Numbered from the stretch's first letter, positions 1 to 8,884 are shown. The stretch is 64,000 nt of DNA from Geobacter sp. SVR (GCF_016865365.1 NZ_AP024469.1:2262501-2326500); one strand, 5' to 3'. Numbers and translations are program-made. The notes: generated from the letters alone by a model not told the origin.

Positions 1-807
1 CTCGGTCCCAACGGCGCCGGTAAAAGCACTACCATCAAGTGCCTGATGGGGCTGATCCGGCCGACTGCCGGCACCGCAACGGTCATGGGGGAGCGGATCG
101 GAACCGTTGAATCCCGGCAAAAGGTGGGTTTCCTGCCGGAGAACCCGGCCTTTTACGATTACCTCTCGGCCGAGGAGTACCTCCGGTTTGTCGGCAGGAC
201 CTTCAAAATGCCTGAGGAGCTGCTGGCGCGCAGGATGGACGAAACGATCAGGCTGCTGGAGCTGTGGGATGCCCGCAAACGCCCCATGCGCGGCTACAGC
301 AAAGGGATGGTGCAGCGGGTGGGGCTGGCCCAGACGCTGATCCATGATCCCGAAGTGTACATTCTGGATGAACCCATGAGCGGCCTGGATCCCCTCGGCC
401 GTGCGCTGGTAAAAGAGATCATTCTTGACCTGAAAAAACGGGGCAAAAGCGTCTTTTTCAGCACGCACATCACCGATGACGTGGAGAAGGTGTGTGACCG
501 GGTAGGGGTGATCGTTCAGGGGAGACTGATGGCTCTGGACAGCGTTGAAAACATCATGCGCAGCGGCATTGAGGGATACATCGTCCAAACAAGGGCTGAC
601 CGGGGAAATCACCAGGTATTGGCAGGATTTGAGCGTCTGCGGGGCAGCGACCTGTTTCTCGAATACCTCGTGCCGGCCTCGCAGTTCAACCGTTTTGTCG
701 AGCTGACGGGACAGAATTCTGTGGAGATCACGCTGATAGAAACGAAGCGGAAGGATCTGGAAGCGTTCTTCCTGGAAATAGTGGAAAAAGAAAAAGGGAA
801 GGCTTGA
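1..807 (+). CDS. ABC-2 type transporter ATP-binding protein (5' end missing)
   Basis: ATPase subunit of an ABC exporter; it would drive an ABC-2 permease that is not in the window. The reading frame is open from the first base, so the N-terminus lies upstream. Codons 2-10 read GPNGAGKST (Walker A). Further on are the YSKGM form of the signature motif, Walker B ending ILDEP, the D-loop SGLDP and the switch His in STHI. The YSKGM signature is usual in ABC-2 exporters. The C-terminal ~70 residues are the variable accessory part. The stop codon lies in the loop of a terminator hairpin. Substrate unknown. Confidence 0.93.
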   Translation, partial: LGPNGAGKSTTIKCLMGLIRPTAGTATVMGERIGTVESRQKVGFLPENPAFYDYLSAEEYLRFVGRTFKMPEELLARRMDETIRLLELWDARKRPMRGYSKGMVQRVGLAQTLIHDPEVYILDEPMSGLDPLGRALVKEIILDLKKRGKSVFFSTHITDDVEKVCDRVGVIVQGRLMALDSVENIMRSGIEGYIVQTRADRGNHQVLAGFERLRGSDLFLEYLVPASQFNRFVELTGQNSVEITLIETKRKDLEAFFLEIVEKEKGKA

Positions 808-821
808 AGCGCCTTCCCTTT
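793..821. terminator. Bidirectional intrinsic terminator between the ABC gene and metG
   Basis: Perfect 11-bp inverted repeat, AAAGGGAAGGC (793-803) and GCCTTCCCTTT (811-821), with a 7-nt loop holding the ABC gene's stop codon. A run of A on the left and T on the right gives U-tracts in both directions, which suits two convergent genes. Confidence 0.75.
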
Positions 822-837
822 CCCTGCTTGAATCGAA

Positions 838-2358
838 TTAACTCTCTATTCGCGGAAACAACGCCTCTGCCTTGGTAATGGTGCATCCTGCCTGCAAGCC
901 ACCCCACACCAGACCCGTCTTGTCGATCTCTCCCCCGCAGCCCAGACTCTGCAAGGCCTTTGCGGCTGTGCCGGGCATGAATGCCGAAACAAGGGTGTGC
1001 ACGATCCGTTGTGACTCCAGCAGGCAGTACATGACCGTTGCCAGACGCCCCCGCTGTGCCGGGTCCTTGGCCAGGACCCAGGGGGCCGACTCGTCGATAT
1101 ACTTGTTGCCTGCCGAAACCACCTCCCAGATCGCCTGGAGCGCCTTGCTGAAGGCCAGATCGTCCAGGCAGCCGTTGACGGTAGTCAGCATCTCCTCGGT
1201 CTTCTGTTTCAGGGCAGTATCGATCTCCGTCAGGGCTTCCGGGGCAGGCAGGACACCATCGAAATACTTGACCGCCATGGCGGTGGAGCGGCTGAGCAGG
1301 TTGCCCAGATCGTTGGCCAGGTCGGAATTCAGCCTCTGCACCAGTGCAGTGTGGGAGAAGTCGCCGTCCAGGCCGAAGGGTACCTCGCGCAGCAGGAAGT
1401 ACCTGACAACGTCCACACCGTACTTGTCGATCAGCATGTTCGGCTCGACCACGTTCTGCAGGCTCTTGCTCATCTTCTGCCCCTCGACAGTCCACCAGCC
1501 GTGGGCAAAGACCTTCTCCGGCAGGGGCAGACCGGCCGCCATCAGGAAGGTGGGCCAGTAGACTGCGTGAAAGCGCAGGATATCCTTGCCGATCAGATGC
1601 ACATTTGCCGGCCAGAAACGCTCATATTCGGTGGTCTGGTTCGGATAACCCAGGGCGCTCATGTAGTTGGTCAGAGCATCGAACCAGACGTAGATCACGT
1701 GCTTCTCGTTGCCCGGCACCGGGATACCCCAGGTGAAGGTGGTACGCGATACCGACAGGTCGCGCAGCCCTTCCTTCACGAAGGAGATGATCTCGTTGCG
1801 TTTGCTTTTGGGCTGGATGAATTCGGGATTGGCCTCGATGTGCGCCAGCAGGGCTTCCTGATATTTGCTCATCCTGAAAAAGTACGATTCTTCCTTCAGC
1901 TTTTCCACCGGCCGGTTGCAGTCGGGACAGCGGTCTTCGATCAGCTGGGTTTCGGTCCAGAAGGTTTCGCAGGGGGTGCAGTACCAGTCCTCGTATTCCC
2001 CCAGGTAGATGTCCCCCTTCTCCATGATGTCAGAGAATATGTGCACCACCCCTTTTTTATGCCGCTCCTGGGTGGTCCTGATGAAATCGGTGTTGGAAAT
2101 CTCCAGGCGCTCCCAGAGGGCCTGAAAGCGCTTTACTACCCGGTCCGCCAACTCCAGCGGAGTCTCGCCGGCAGTGGTGGCAGCCTTTTCCACCTTCTGC
2201 CCGTGCTCGTCGCTGCCAGTCAGAAAGTAGACGTCGAAACCCATCATCCGCTTGTAGCGGGCCAATACGTCTGCTGCCACGGTAGTATAGGCGTGGCCGA
2301 TGTGGGGAACGTCGTTGACGTAGTAGATAGGCGTGGTGACGTAGAATGCAGGCTTCAT
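838..2358 (-). CDS. metG: Methionyl-tRNA synthetase
   Basis: Charges tRNA-Met with methionine in the cytoplasm. It is a class I synthetase of 506 residues. The HIGH motif is at residues 19-22 and KMSKS at 295-299. Two CxxC pairs (C127/C130 and C144/C147) form a zinc knuckle in the connective domain. The length fits the short form without the C-terminal EMAP/Trbp111 tRNA-binding domain. The start has a GGGAG site about 8 nt upstream. It is last in the tmk-holB-ricT-metG series, 39 bp after ricT, and ends at a terminator shared with the convergent ABC gene. Confidence 0.97.
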   Translation of the reverse strand: MKPAFYVTTPIYYVNDVPHIGHAYTTVAADVLARYKRMMGFDVYFLTGSDEHGQKVEKAATTAGETPLELADRVVKRFQALWERLEISNTDFIRTTQERHKKGVVHIFSDIMEKGDIYLGEYEDWYCTPCETFWTETQLIEDRCPDCNRPVEKLKEESYFFRMSKYQEALLAHIEANPEFIQPKSKRNEIISFVKEGLRDLSVSRTTFTWGIPVPGNEKHVIYVWFDALTNYMSALGYPNQTTEYERFWPANVHLIGKDILRFHAVYWPTFLMAAGLPLPEKVFAHGWWTVEGQKMSKSLQNVVEPNMLIDKYGVDVVRYFLLREVPFGLDGDFSHTALVQRLNSDLANDLGNLLSRSTAMAVKYFDGVLPAPEALTEIDTALKQKTEEMLTTVNGCLDDLAFSKALQAIWEVVSAGNKYIDESAPWVLAKDPAQRGRLATVMYCLLESQRIVHTLVSAFMPGTAAKALQSLGCGGEIDKTGLVWGGLQAGCTITKAEALFPRIES

Positions 2359-2397
2359 GGTAAACTCCCGGGAAATAATATGGAATAAAGTGTAGTG

Positions 2398-3471
2398 TTA
2401 TGGCTTCCGATTGGGGGTGCTGCCATCCGAAGGGGCTCCCCCGCCGCCGGGCTTGCGGTGCCCATGTTTGCGGGACCGTTTTTTCCGTCCCTGTTTGGGC
2501 TGTGTCTCGGCCGGTTGGGCAGCTCCTTCGGCAGGAGCGGCCGCTGCAGCCGGTTTCTGCTCTTCGCGCTGGACAGGCGCTGCCGCGGGGCGCTCCGTGC
2601 GGCGGTCACGCCCTTTTTGCTGGCCACGTCCGCCGGAAGCGGCTTCGCTGCGCTGGGGGGGAACATCGGCAGCCGCAGCCTCTCCGACGACCTCTCCCTT
2701 TTTGACGGTGACGAGTTTGCCGTCGTCCAGCTTGAGGGTGATAGTGCCGGTCAGTATGTTCATCTTGTCCACCACGCCGGCAACGGATTCGGTCCTGACC
2801 CGTTTTCCGCATTTGGGGAGGGTCTTGCGCAGGCAGCAATACGTCTCGTATTCGTAGTCCAGGCAGCAGAGCAGGCGCCCGCACTGGCCCGAGATCTTGT
2901 TCGGATTGAGCGCCAGGTTCTGTTCCTTGGCCATCTTCACCGAAACCGGCTGGAAATCCCGCAGCCATGAGCAACAGCACAACTCGCGGCCGCAGATGCC
3001 GATGCCGCCGACCATCTTGGACTCGTCCCGTACGCCGATCTGGCGCATTTCAATGCGGGTATGGAAGGTATGGGCCAAGTCCTTGACGAGATCCCTGAAA
3101 TCGACCCGGCCATCGGCGGTAAAGTAAAAGATCGCCTTGCTGCCGTCGAAAAGATACTCCACCCGGACCAGCTTCATTTGCATGTTGCGTTCCATGATGC
3201 GTCTGTTGCAGAAGGCGTATGCCTCCTTTTCCTTGCGACTGTTCTGCTCGAGGAGACTGATGTCTTCCGGGGTGGCTATGCGTTTTATGCTGAGCAGGCC
3301 GGCAGCGTCTTCAACCGGGCGCTCCACCGGAGCGCCGACCACCGAGGCGATGCCGAGCCCTTTCTCGGTCTCCACGATCACCTTGTCGCGCGGAGCGATA
3401 TCGAGATCACCGGCGTTGAAGTCGTACAGCTTGCCGGCAGCGGTGAATTGTATGGTAACTATGCGTGGCAA
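2398..3471 (-). CDS. ricT: PSP1-domain protein, RicT/YaaT family
   Basis: PSP1 domain protein of 357 residues. In Bacillus the homologue YaaT/RicT is part of an Fe-S Ric (Y) complex affecting RNase Y and phosphorelay; its job in this lineage is not established. The first ~265 residues are the PSP1 core and contain clustered cysteines: CGRELCCCSW, then CGRLLCCLDY, CC and a later C, as expected of the cluster-binding family. The last ~90 residues are a low-complexity Ala/Pro/Gln/Lys/Arg-rich tail ending in a basic His/Gly segment, longer than in Bacillus and perhaps nucleic-acid binding. It lies between holB and metG in one transcription unit. Confidence 0.88.
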   Translation of the reverse strand: MPRIVTIQFTAAGKLYDFNAGDLDIAPRDKVIVETEKGLGIASVVGAPVERPVEDAAGLLSIKRIATPEDISLLEQNSRKEKEAYAFCNRRIMERNMQMKLVRVEYLFDGSKAIFYFTADGRVDFRDLVKDLAHTFHTRIEMRQIGVRDESKMVGGIGICGRELCCCSWLRDFQPVSVKMAKEQNLALNPNKISGQCGRLLCCLDYEYETYCCLRKTLPKCGKRVRTESVAGVVDKMNILTGTITLKLDDGKLVTVKKGEVVGEAAAADVPPQRSEAASGGRGQQKGRDRRTERPAAAPVQREEQKPAAAAAPAEGAAQPAETQPKQGRKKRSRKHGHRKPGGGGAPSDGSTPNRKP

Positions 3472-3518
3472 TGATTCCTCCTTGGATTGGGCTGCAACCA
3501 GCCGAAAGCGGAATCCGG

Positions 3519-4502
3519 TCAGGCGGCAGTGGCCCCGGCCATTTTCATCATGAGATGATCCAGGGCGAGTTTGGCGTTGGCATTGCGCTGCACGGAGCGG
3601 CGTGTTGCCAGGATGTCGTCTGCAAGTTGCATGGTCTTCTTCAGTCCCATGCGGCCTGCAAGATTCTGCAGGGCCGGACGGACAGCGCTATTGGTGATCT
3701 CCTGCTGTCCGGCCGCTAGATAGATCATGTCCCTGGCAAAGGAAAGCAGCATGTCGAGCATCTCGAGGGTGCCTTCGCGGTTCCCGCTCAATTCCTCGGA
3801 TGCGTCGAAGACCGTCGCTATCCGCTCAAGGGAGATGCCGCACAGGTGTTTCAGAACCAGTTCCCTCCGTGCGGTGAGCGCATCATTGTCGAACCCCTGT
3901 GCCCGCTGCATGCTCCCTTCGGCCAGCGGAGCCAGGAGCGAGGCCGAGGCGGCATCCATGCCCTGTTGTTCCAGCAGCAGCCTGACATGTTCCGGGGACA
4001 GCGGGGCGAAGCGTATCAACTGGCAGCGTGACCGGATGGTCGGCAGCAGCATGTCGGCATTTTCGGTCAACAGGATGATGATCGCGTTACCCGGAGGCTC
4101 TTCCAGGGTTTTCAAAAAAGAGTTGGCCGAACTGACGTTCATCCGGTCGGCCGGCTCCAGAATGCAGGCCTTGCGAGGAGCTTCATAGGGCCTCAGGGCC
4201 AGGTCGCGCTGCAGGTCCCGCAGTTGGGCGATACTGATGTCACGCTTGTCGGGTAACGGCTCGATCAGGTGAATGTCCGCGTGATTGCCGGCAGCTACCT
4301 TTCGGCAGGAAGGGCAGACACCGCAGGCATCGTCGTCAACCGCACCGCAAAACAGGGCCTGGATCAGGGCCAGGGCGGTCTTTCTGCGGCCGCAGCCGGA
4401 CGGTCCTTCGAAGACATAGGCGTGGGAAGCTTTGCCGGTGCGGATGGCCCGGCGGAATATCTCCACAACCCTTTCATGTCCGACGATGTCAGCGAATGGC
4501 AT
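3519..4502 (-). CDS. holB: DNA polymerase III delta-prime subunit
   Basis: Clamp-loader subunit that works with delta (holA, near 59.5 kb) and tau/gamma to load the sliding clamp. Of 327 residues, the N-terminal AAA+ region has a degenerate P-loop (GPSGCGRRKT), a CxxC zinc module (CGVCPSC) and the conserved SNSFLKTLEEPP segment with its SRC-like arginine region (TIRSRCQ). A P-loop that departs from the consensus is normal for delta-prime, which acts as a stator. Its first 14 bp overlap the 3' end of tmk, indicating translational coupling. Confidence 0.92.
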   Translation of the reverse strand: MPFADIVGHERVVEIFRRAIRTGKASHAYVFEGPSGCGRRKTALALIQALFCGAVDDDACGVCPSCRKVAAGNHADIHLIEPLPDKRDISIAQLRDLQRDLALRPYEAPRKACILEPADRMNVSSANSFLKTLEEPPGNAIIILLTENADMLLPTIRSRCQLIRFAPLSPEHVRLLLEQQGMDAASASLLAPLAEGSMQRAQGFDNDALTARRELVLKHLCGISLERIATVFDASEELSGNREGTLEMLDMLLSFARDMIYLAAGQQEITNSAVRPALQNLAGRMGLKKTMQLADDILATRRSVQRNANAKLALDHLMMKMAGATAA

Positions 4503-5145
4503 GAGCGAGCACTTCCAGCTTGTTGCGTACCTGCCCGACGATTGATTCGGAAATGGCGGCGATGGTGCCGCTGCCGTCGATTTTCAGGACACGCGACGGT
4601 TCCAGGCGGGCCAGCTCCAGGTAACCGTTGCGGACCCGCCGGTGGAATTCCAGCGATTCCAGTTCGAATCGTTCCTCCCGGGGGCCGGCTGATGCCTCTA
4701 TCCTCTGGCGGGCCCGTTCGAGACCGGTCTGCGGATCGCAGTCAATCAGCACTGTCAGGGCCGGAACCAGGGACTGGCAGGCCAGATCGTTGAGAAGGTC
4801 GATGGTTGTGCGATCGATGCCGCGCCCGGCGCTCTGGTAGGCGATAGTGGCGTCGGTAAAACGGTCGCACAGCACGATGCTGCCCTCGGCCAGGGCCGGC
4901 TTGATCACCAGGGAAACATGCTGTGCCCGTGCGGCGGCATACAGGAGGAGTTCGGCCAGAGGGAGCAGTTCACGGTTGTCGGCATCCAGCAGTATCGCGC
5001 GGATTTTATCGGCAATGGCGCAGCCTCCCGGCTCCCGCGTCATGACGACCCGGTACCCCAAGGATTCGAGGTATTCCCCCAGCAGCCTGATCTGAGTCGT
5101 CTTGCCACACCCTTCGATGCCTTCGAACGTGATGAAAAAGCCCAC
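4489..5145 (-). CDS. tmk: Thymidylate kinase
   Basis: Phosphorylates dTMP to dTDP with ATP, feeding dTTP synthesis. The 218-residue protein has the P-loop FEGIEGCGKTTQ near the N-terminus, the DR(F/Y)TDAT/YQ segment (DRFTDATIAYQ) that binds dTMP, and the lid region. The start codon is GTG with GGAGC upstream. It is first of the tmk-holB-ricT-metG unit, about 27 nt below a well-matched sigma-70 promoter. The order tmk-holB-ricT is also found in Bacillus. Confidence 0.96.
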   Translation of the reverse strand: MGFFITFEGIEGCGKTTQIRLLGEYLESLGYRVVMTREPGGCAIADKIRAILLDADNRELLPLAELLLYAAARAQHVSLVIKPALAEGSIVLCDRFTDATIAYQSAGRGIDRTTIDLLNDLACQSLVPALTVLIDCDPQTGLERARQRIEASAGPREERFELESLEFHRRVRNGYLELARLEPSRVLKIDGSGTIAAISESIVGQVRNKLEVLAHAIR

Positions 5146-5178
5146 TGATAGCTCCGGATGGTTTTCTTTAAACGATTA

Positions 5179-5208
5179 ATTATAGGGCAAGCAATGCTGG
5201 CTTGGCAA
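5179..5208 (-). promoter_or_regulatory. Sigma-70 promoter of tmk-holB-ricT-metG
   Basis: On the minus strand, -35 TTGCCA (5208-5203), an 18-bp spacer and a perfect -10 TATAAT (5184-5179). Transcription would start near 5172, giving a leader of about 27 nt. Confidence 0.72.
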
Positions 5209-5271
5209 CTGATTTCAGGTGCAACGCATCGGGGCAGAGAAACGCGATGCGAATGCCCCGGCGAGTTTAGA

Positions 5272-5300
5272 TTGCCAAATTTTTGGGGCATGACTATAGT
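5272..5300 (+). promoter_or_regulatory. Sigma-70 promoter of rnc
   Basis: -35 TTGCCA (5272-5277), a 17-bp spacer and -10 TATAGT (5295-5300). It diverges from the tmk promoter. The 63 bp between the two -35 boxes carry nested inverted repeats. Confidence 0.68.
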
Positions 5301-5317
5301 CGCACTCTTGGAGGTAC

Positions 5318-6031
5318 ATGATGGAGATCGACTTCGACAATCTCGAACAGCTCCTCGAACACAGATTCTCGGATCGCCGGCTGGCCAGCCAGGCGCTGAC
5401 GCATCCCTCGTTCCAGCACGAACAGAGCGGAGCAGGGGAGGGAGACTATCAGCGCCTCGAATTTCTGGGGGACTCGGTCCTTGGCATGGTGCTGGCCGAA
5501 ACGCTCTATCTGCGCCTGCCGGATCGCAGCGAGGGGGATCTTTCCCGCAGCAGGTCCAGGATGGCTGACCAGGACTCGCTGGCTTCCGTTGCCAGAGGGG
5601 CCGGAGTGGGGATGTTCATCCGGCTCGGGCGGGGCGAGGAACAGACCGCGGGGCGCGATAAGGACTCCATTCTGGCCGACGTACTCGAAGCGCTGATCGG
5701 AGCGGTTTATCTGGACGGCGGTCTGGAGGCGGCACGCCGGCTGGTTCTCCGCTTGTTCGGTGACCAGCTCGAAAAACCGGGCGATGCCCTGAAAATAAAC
5801 GATGCCAAGAGCGAACTCCAGGAAGTGCTGTCTGCCCGGCAGTTGCCGGCGCCATGTTATCGGTTGGTGGGTGAGTCCGGTCCCCCCCATTGCCGCCAAT
5901 TCCGTTTCCAGGTGTGGCTGGGTGAATCCGTTGCAGGGGAAGGAAGCGGCCGGTCCAAGAAGGCGGCCCAGCAGGCCGCGGCTGTCCAGGCATTGGAGAA
6001 GCTGCTGACGCCGGACAATGGGCAAGCATGA
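5318..6031 (+). CDS. rnc: Ribonuclease III
   Basis: Double-strand-specific endoribonuclease that processes rRNA and mRNA. The 237-residue protein has the RNase III signature RLEFLGDSVLG near residue 47 with its metal-binding Glu and Asp, the second acidic site around the DVLEALIGAVYLDGG segment, and a C-terminal double-stranded RNA-binding domain ending in the KKAAQQAA helix. Two ATG codons follow each other at 5318 and 5321; the TTGGAGG site at 5308-5314 is better spaced for the second. The stop overlaps the next start (ATGA). Confidence 0.96.
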   Translation: MMEIDFDNLEQLLEHRFSDRRLASQALTHPSFQHEQSGAGEGDYQRLEFLGDSVLGMVLAETLYLRLPDRSEGDLSRSRSRMADQDSLASVARGAGVGMFIRLGRGEEQTAGRDKDSILADVLEALIGAVYLDGGLEAARRLVLRLFGDQLEKPGDALKINDAKSELQEVLSARQLPAPCYRLVGESGPPHCRQFRFQVWLGESVAGEGSGRSKKAAQQAAAVQALEKLLTPDNGQA

Positions 6032-7071
6032 GCAGGATCACGGTTCCTTTTTTCATCAGCCATCAGGGATGTCGGCATGCCTGTGTTTTCTGCGATCAGA
6101 GGACCATTTCCGGCAGTCAGGGAGCTCTTCCGAACCGCGATGAAATGCTGTGCCGGATAGCAGCCTGGCGCTGTTCCGGGGGAGACCGGCCGCTGGAGGT
6201 CGCCTTTTTCGGCGGTTCATTTTCCGCGCTGGACCGTGCCGACCAGTGGCGCCTGCTGGAGCCTCTGCAGTCGCTGATCGAAAACGGTGCTGTTAGCGGG
6301 GTCAGGATCTCCACCCGCCCCGATGCGGTCGACGCCGAAACCGTTGTTTGGCTGGCCGAACGGGGGGTCACGACCATTGAGCTGGGTGTCCAGTCCATGG
6401 ATGACGGGGTGCTTGAGGCTGCCGGCCGCGGTCATCGGGCGGAAGCTTCCGAGGCTGCTATCCGCTGCGTCAGGGCCGGTGGACTCGCTGCTGGGGCGCA
6501 GCTCATGCCGGGGTTGCCGGGGGACACCCCCGCACTGGCGCTGAGTTCGCTGGAAAAGGTAATGGCAGCCGGTGCCGGCTTTGTCCGTCTGTATCCGGTG
6601 GTGGTGCTGAAAGGAACGGAACTGGCCCGCCGCTATCTGGCCGGAGAGTATCGTCCCCTCAGTGCCAGCGAAGGGATAAGCTGCTGCAAAGTGCTGCTCT
6701 GGACAGCCATGAAACGCGGAATCGAGATAATCAGGATCGGGCTGCAGGCCGATCAGGGGCTGAATGCCGAGACCGTGCTGGCCGGCTGCTGGCATCCTGC
6801 CCTGGGGCAGTTGGTGCGCTCCGAGCTTTACTTCGATCTACTGGTCCGATTGGCGTCCGGTCTGGACCGCAGCCAGCCGATCACGGTGAAATGCCACCCT
6901 TCGCGAGTGTCGGACGTGATCGGTCAAGGGCGGTCGAACGTGATCCGGCTACGGCAGCAGGGACTCGACGTCCGCACCGTTCTGCCCGAACCGGCTTTGA
7001 CTCCGCCTGAAATCGAACTTTTGAGTAAACAACCCAAGAAAGGTTCCCTACTGCATGATTTGGTCTATTGA
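6028..7071 (+). CDS. Radical SAM protein (Elp3-like family)
   Basis: Radical SAM enzyme of 347 residues. The N-terminal cluster motif CRHACVFC (CxxxCxxC) binds a 4Fe-4S cluster; GGSFSALD and the long TIM-barrel part follow. It resembles bacterial proteins annotated as Elp3-like or oxygen-independent coproporphyrinogen oxidase-like, but there is no acetyltransferase (GNAT) domain, so it is not a full Elp3. The substrate is unknown. It overlaps rnc by 4 bp and is followed 29 bp later by mutM, so it is probably cotranscribed with both. Confidence 0.85.
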   Translation: MSRITVPFFISHQGCRHACVFCDQRTISGSQGALPNRDEMLCRIAAWRCSGGDRPLEVAFFGGSFSALDRADQWRLLEPLQSLIENGAVSGVRISTRPDAVDAETVVWLAERGVTTIELGVQSMDDGVLEAAGRGHRAEASEAAIRCVRAGGLAAGAQLMPGLPGDTPALALSSLEKVMAAGAGFVRLYPVVVLKGTELARRYLAGEYRPLSASEGISCCKVLLWTAMKRGIEIIRIGLQADQGLNAETVLAGCWHPALGQLVRSELYFDLLVRLASGLDRSQPITVKCHPSRVSDVIGQGRSNVIRLRQQGLDVRTVLPEPALTPPEIELLSKQPKKGSLLHDLVY

Positions 7072-7100
7072 TTACGAACGCGGGCCGCGGGAGGCAAACC

Positions 7101-7925
7101 ATGCCTGAACTGCCCGAGGTGGAGAGTACCGCCCAGGCTCTGCGGGAGAGCCGGCCCGGTCTGTCGGATCGCCGGATAGAGGAGGTGCAGGTTCTGTGGC
7201 CTGGAGTACTGCAGGATGTTTCTGTTCACGATTTCGAGCGGCGACTGCTGCATGCCCGGTTCACCTCCGTCGGCCGGCATGGCAAATACCTGCTCCTGGG
7301 GCTGCGGAGCAAGGAGGGAAACGACTCCTTTCTCGTCGTCCACCTGCGCATGACCGGCAGGCTTTACCTGGTTGCGGCTTCCGAGGCGATCGCACGCCAT
7401 ACCCGCCTTGCCATTCTGCTGGATCAGGATATGGCATTGCGTTTCGACGATCCGCGTAAATTTGGCAGGGTTTGGCTGGTGGAGAATGCCTCCGCTGTGG
7501 TGAGCGGACTGGGACCCGACGCCCTGACGGTCAGCTTCGATGACTTTGCCGCCAGGATGGAGGCCTGCCGGCGGCAGATCAAGCCGCTGCTGCTGGACCA
7601 GTCCGTCCTGGCAGGCATTGGCAACATCTATGCCGATGAGATCCTGTTTCGTGCCGGCCTGCACCCGCTCACTAACTCCGGAGAGCTTACCCGTGAACAG
7701 GTACGGCTTCTGTACGAGATGATCATCGCGGTACTGCAGGAAGCGGTGGCAGCCCAGGGGGCCAACATCGACGGCGTATTCAAGGCGGGACAGTTCGTGG
7801 TGAACGTTTACGGCCGGCACGGTTCGGAGTGCCGGATCTGCGGGAACAGGATCGTCAAGCTCAAGGTAGGGCAGCGCGGGACCCATATCTGCACCCACTG
7901 TCAGGGGCATGGCAAACCACGTTGA
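7101..7925 (+). CDS. mutM: Formamidopyrimidine-DNA glycosylase
   Basis: Base-excision repair enzyme that removes 8-oxoguanine and ring-opened purines and nicks the strand. The 274-residue protein begins MPELPEVE; the Pro exposed after removal of Met is the catalytic nucleophile and Glu follows, which fixes the start at 7101 rather than the upstream in-frame codon at 7068. The C-terminus has the zinc finger CRICGN...CTHC. A GGGAGG site lies 9 nt upstream. It is the third gene of the rnc unit. Confidence 0.97.
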   Translation: MPELPEVESTAQALRESRPGLSDRRIEEVQVLWPGVLQDVSVHDFERRLLHARFTSVGRHGKYLLLGLRSKEGNDSFLVVHLRMTGRLYLVAASEAIARHTRLAILLDQDMALRFDDPRKFGRVWLVENASAVVSGLGPDALTVSFDDFAARMEACRRQIKPLLLDQSVLAGIGNIYADEILFRAGLHPLTNSGELTREQVRLLYEMIIAVLQEAVAAQGANIDGVFKAGQFVVNVYGRHGSECRICGNRIVKLKVGQRGTHICTHCQGHGKPR

Positions 7926-8012
7926 CTTTAGGGCCAATGGTTGCTACATGGAAGTGGAAATTTCCGGAATAAACGCGCGATCATCATTCATCCTGCTGAC
8001 AAGGAGGGGGCT

Positions 8013-8771
8013 ATGAGGTTACGGATTCTGGGCAGCGCCGGTGCTGAACTTCCCGACTTCAGGCCTCCGGCCTTTCTGATCGACGAGCATCTGCTGCTGG
8101 ATGCCGGGACGATCGGCTCGGTGCTGACCGAGGAAGATCAGTTGAAGCTTCGGAATATCTTCATCACCCATTCCCATCTCGACCATATCCGCGGTATCCC
8201 GGCGCTGGCGGACAACATCATCATCAGGAACCTCGATCGCACCGTCAACATTTTTAGCACCCAACCGGTCATTTCCGCCCTGCGCGACCACCTGTTCAAT
8301 GGTGTCATCTGGCCTGATTTCACCAGGATTCCCACTCCTGAACATCCGGTGCTGTGCTTCAATATGATCGTTCCCGGGCAGGGCAATGATGTCGCGGGCT
8401 ATTCGATCACTGCTGTAGAGGTGCACCATACCGTTCCGGCTGTCGGTTACATTGTTGCCAAGGATGGCGTTAGCTTGGCCTACACTGGCGATACTGGTCC
8501 GACCGACATTTTCTGGCGCCATGTTTCCGGTGCCGATGCCCTGATAGTCGAGGTATCCTTTCCGGACAACATGGAAGAGCTGGCCTTGCTGACACAGCAC
8601 CTGACCTGCTCGTTGCTGCGCCGGGAACTGAAAAAGATCGGAACGCTGCCGCGCCGCGTACTGATTACGCATCCGAAACCCCAGTATTACGACACCATCA
8701 AGCGCGAGATCGAAAACCTGGGGATGCCGGAAATCGAGCTGCTCCACGACGGCGCGGTTTTCGACCTCTGA
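8013..8771 (+). CDS. MBL-fold hydrolase, cAMP phosphodiesterase class-II-like
   Basis: Metallo-beta-lactamase-fold hydrolase of 252 residues. The zinc motif HSHLDHIRG (HxHxDH) is near residue 58, a second His is in VEVHHTVP, an Asp in YTGDTG and a late His in LITHPKP. This pattern resembles class II cyclic-nucleotide phosphodiesterases (yeast PDE1, Vibrio CpdP) more than RNase Z, but cyclic nucleotide hydrolysis is inferred only. The start is set by an AAGGAGGGG site at 8001-8009; the in-frame extension to 7941 lacks one. Confidence 0.85.
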   Translation: MRLRILGSAGAELPDFRPPAFLIDEHLLLDAGTIGSVLTEEDQLKLRNIFITHSHLDHIRGIPALADNIIIRNLDRTVNIFSTQPVISALRDHLFNGVIWPDFTRIPTPEHPVLCFNMIVPGQGNDVAGYSITAVEVHHTVPAVGYIVAKDGVSLAYTGDTGPTDIFWRHVSGADALIVEVSFPDNMEELALLTQHLTCSLLRRELKKIGTLPRRVLITHPKPQYYDTIKREIENLGMPEIELLHDGAVFDL

Positions 8772-8781
8772 TGTCCGCCTC

Positions 8782-8800
8782 CGGCCGGGGCGCCCGGCCG
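8782..8800. other. GC-rich hairpin after the MBL-fold gene
   Basis: CGGCCGGG (8782-8789) pairs with CCCGGCCG (8793-8800) over a 3-nt loop, starting 10 bp after the stop. There is no T-run, so it may protect the 3' end or act as a Rho-linked stop rather than an intrinsic terminator. Confidence 0.5.
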
Positions 8801-8884
8801 TCAACCGGTTGTTCAGGCGATCGCCATGATCCTGCCGCAGATTCACTCCTCTCCTGTTGGGATCGGAAGTTAGTTTTTTCAGCC

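Noticed and set aside
4655-4680. tRNA-like T-loop (TTCGAATC) near 4663
   Set aside because: It is inside tmk coding sequence and no cloverleaf forms around it.
6040-6110. Full Elp3 identity for the radical SAM gene
   Set aside because: The Cys motif fits the wider family, but no acetyltransferase domain exists in 347 residues.
7941-8012. 24-residue N-terminal extension of the MBL-fold protein
   Set aside because: The strong AAGGAGGGG site and the usual family start both point to ATG 8013.
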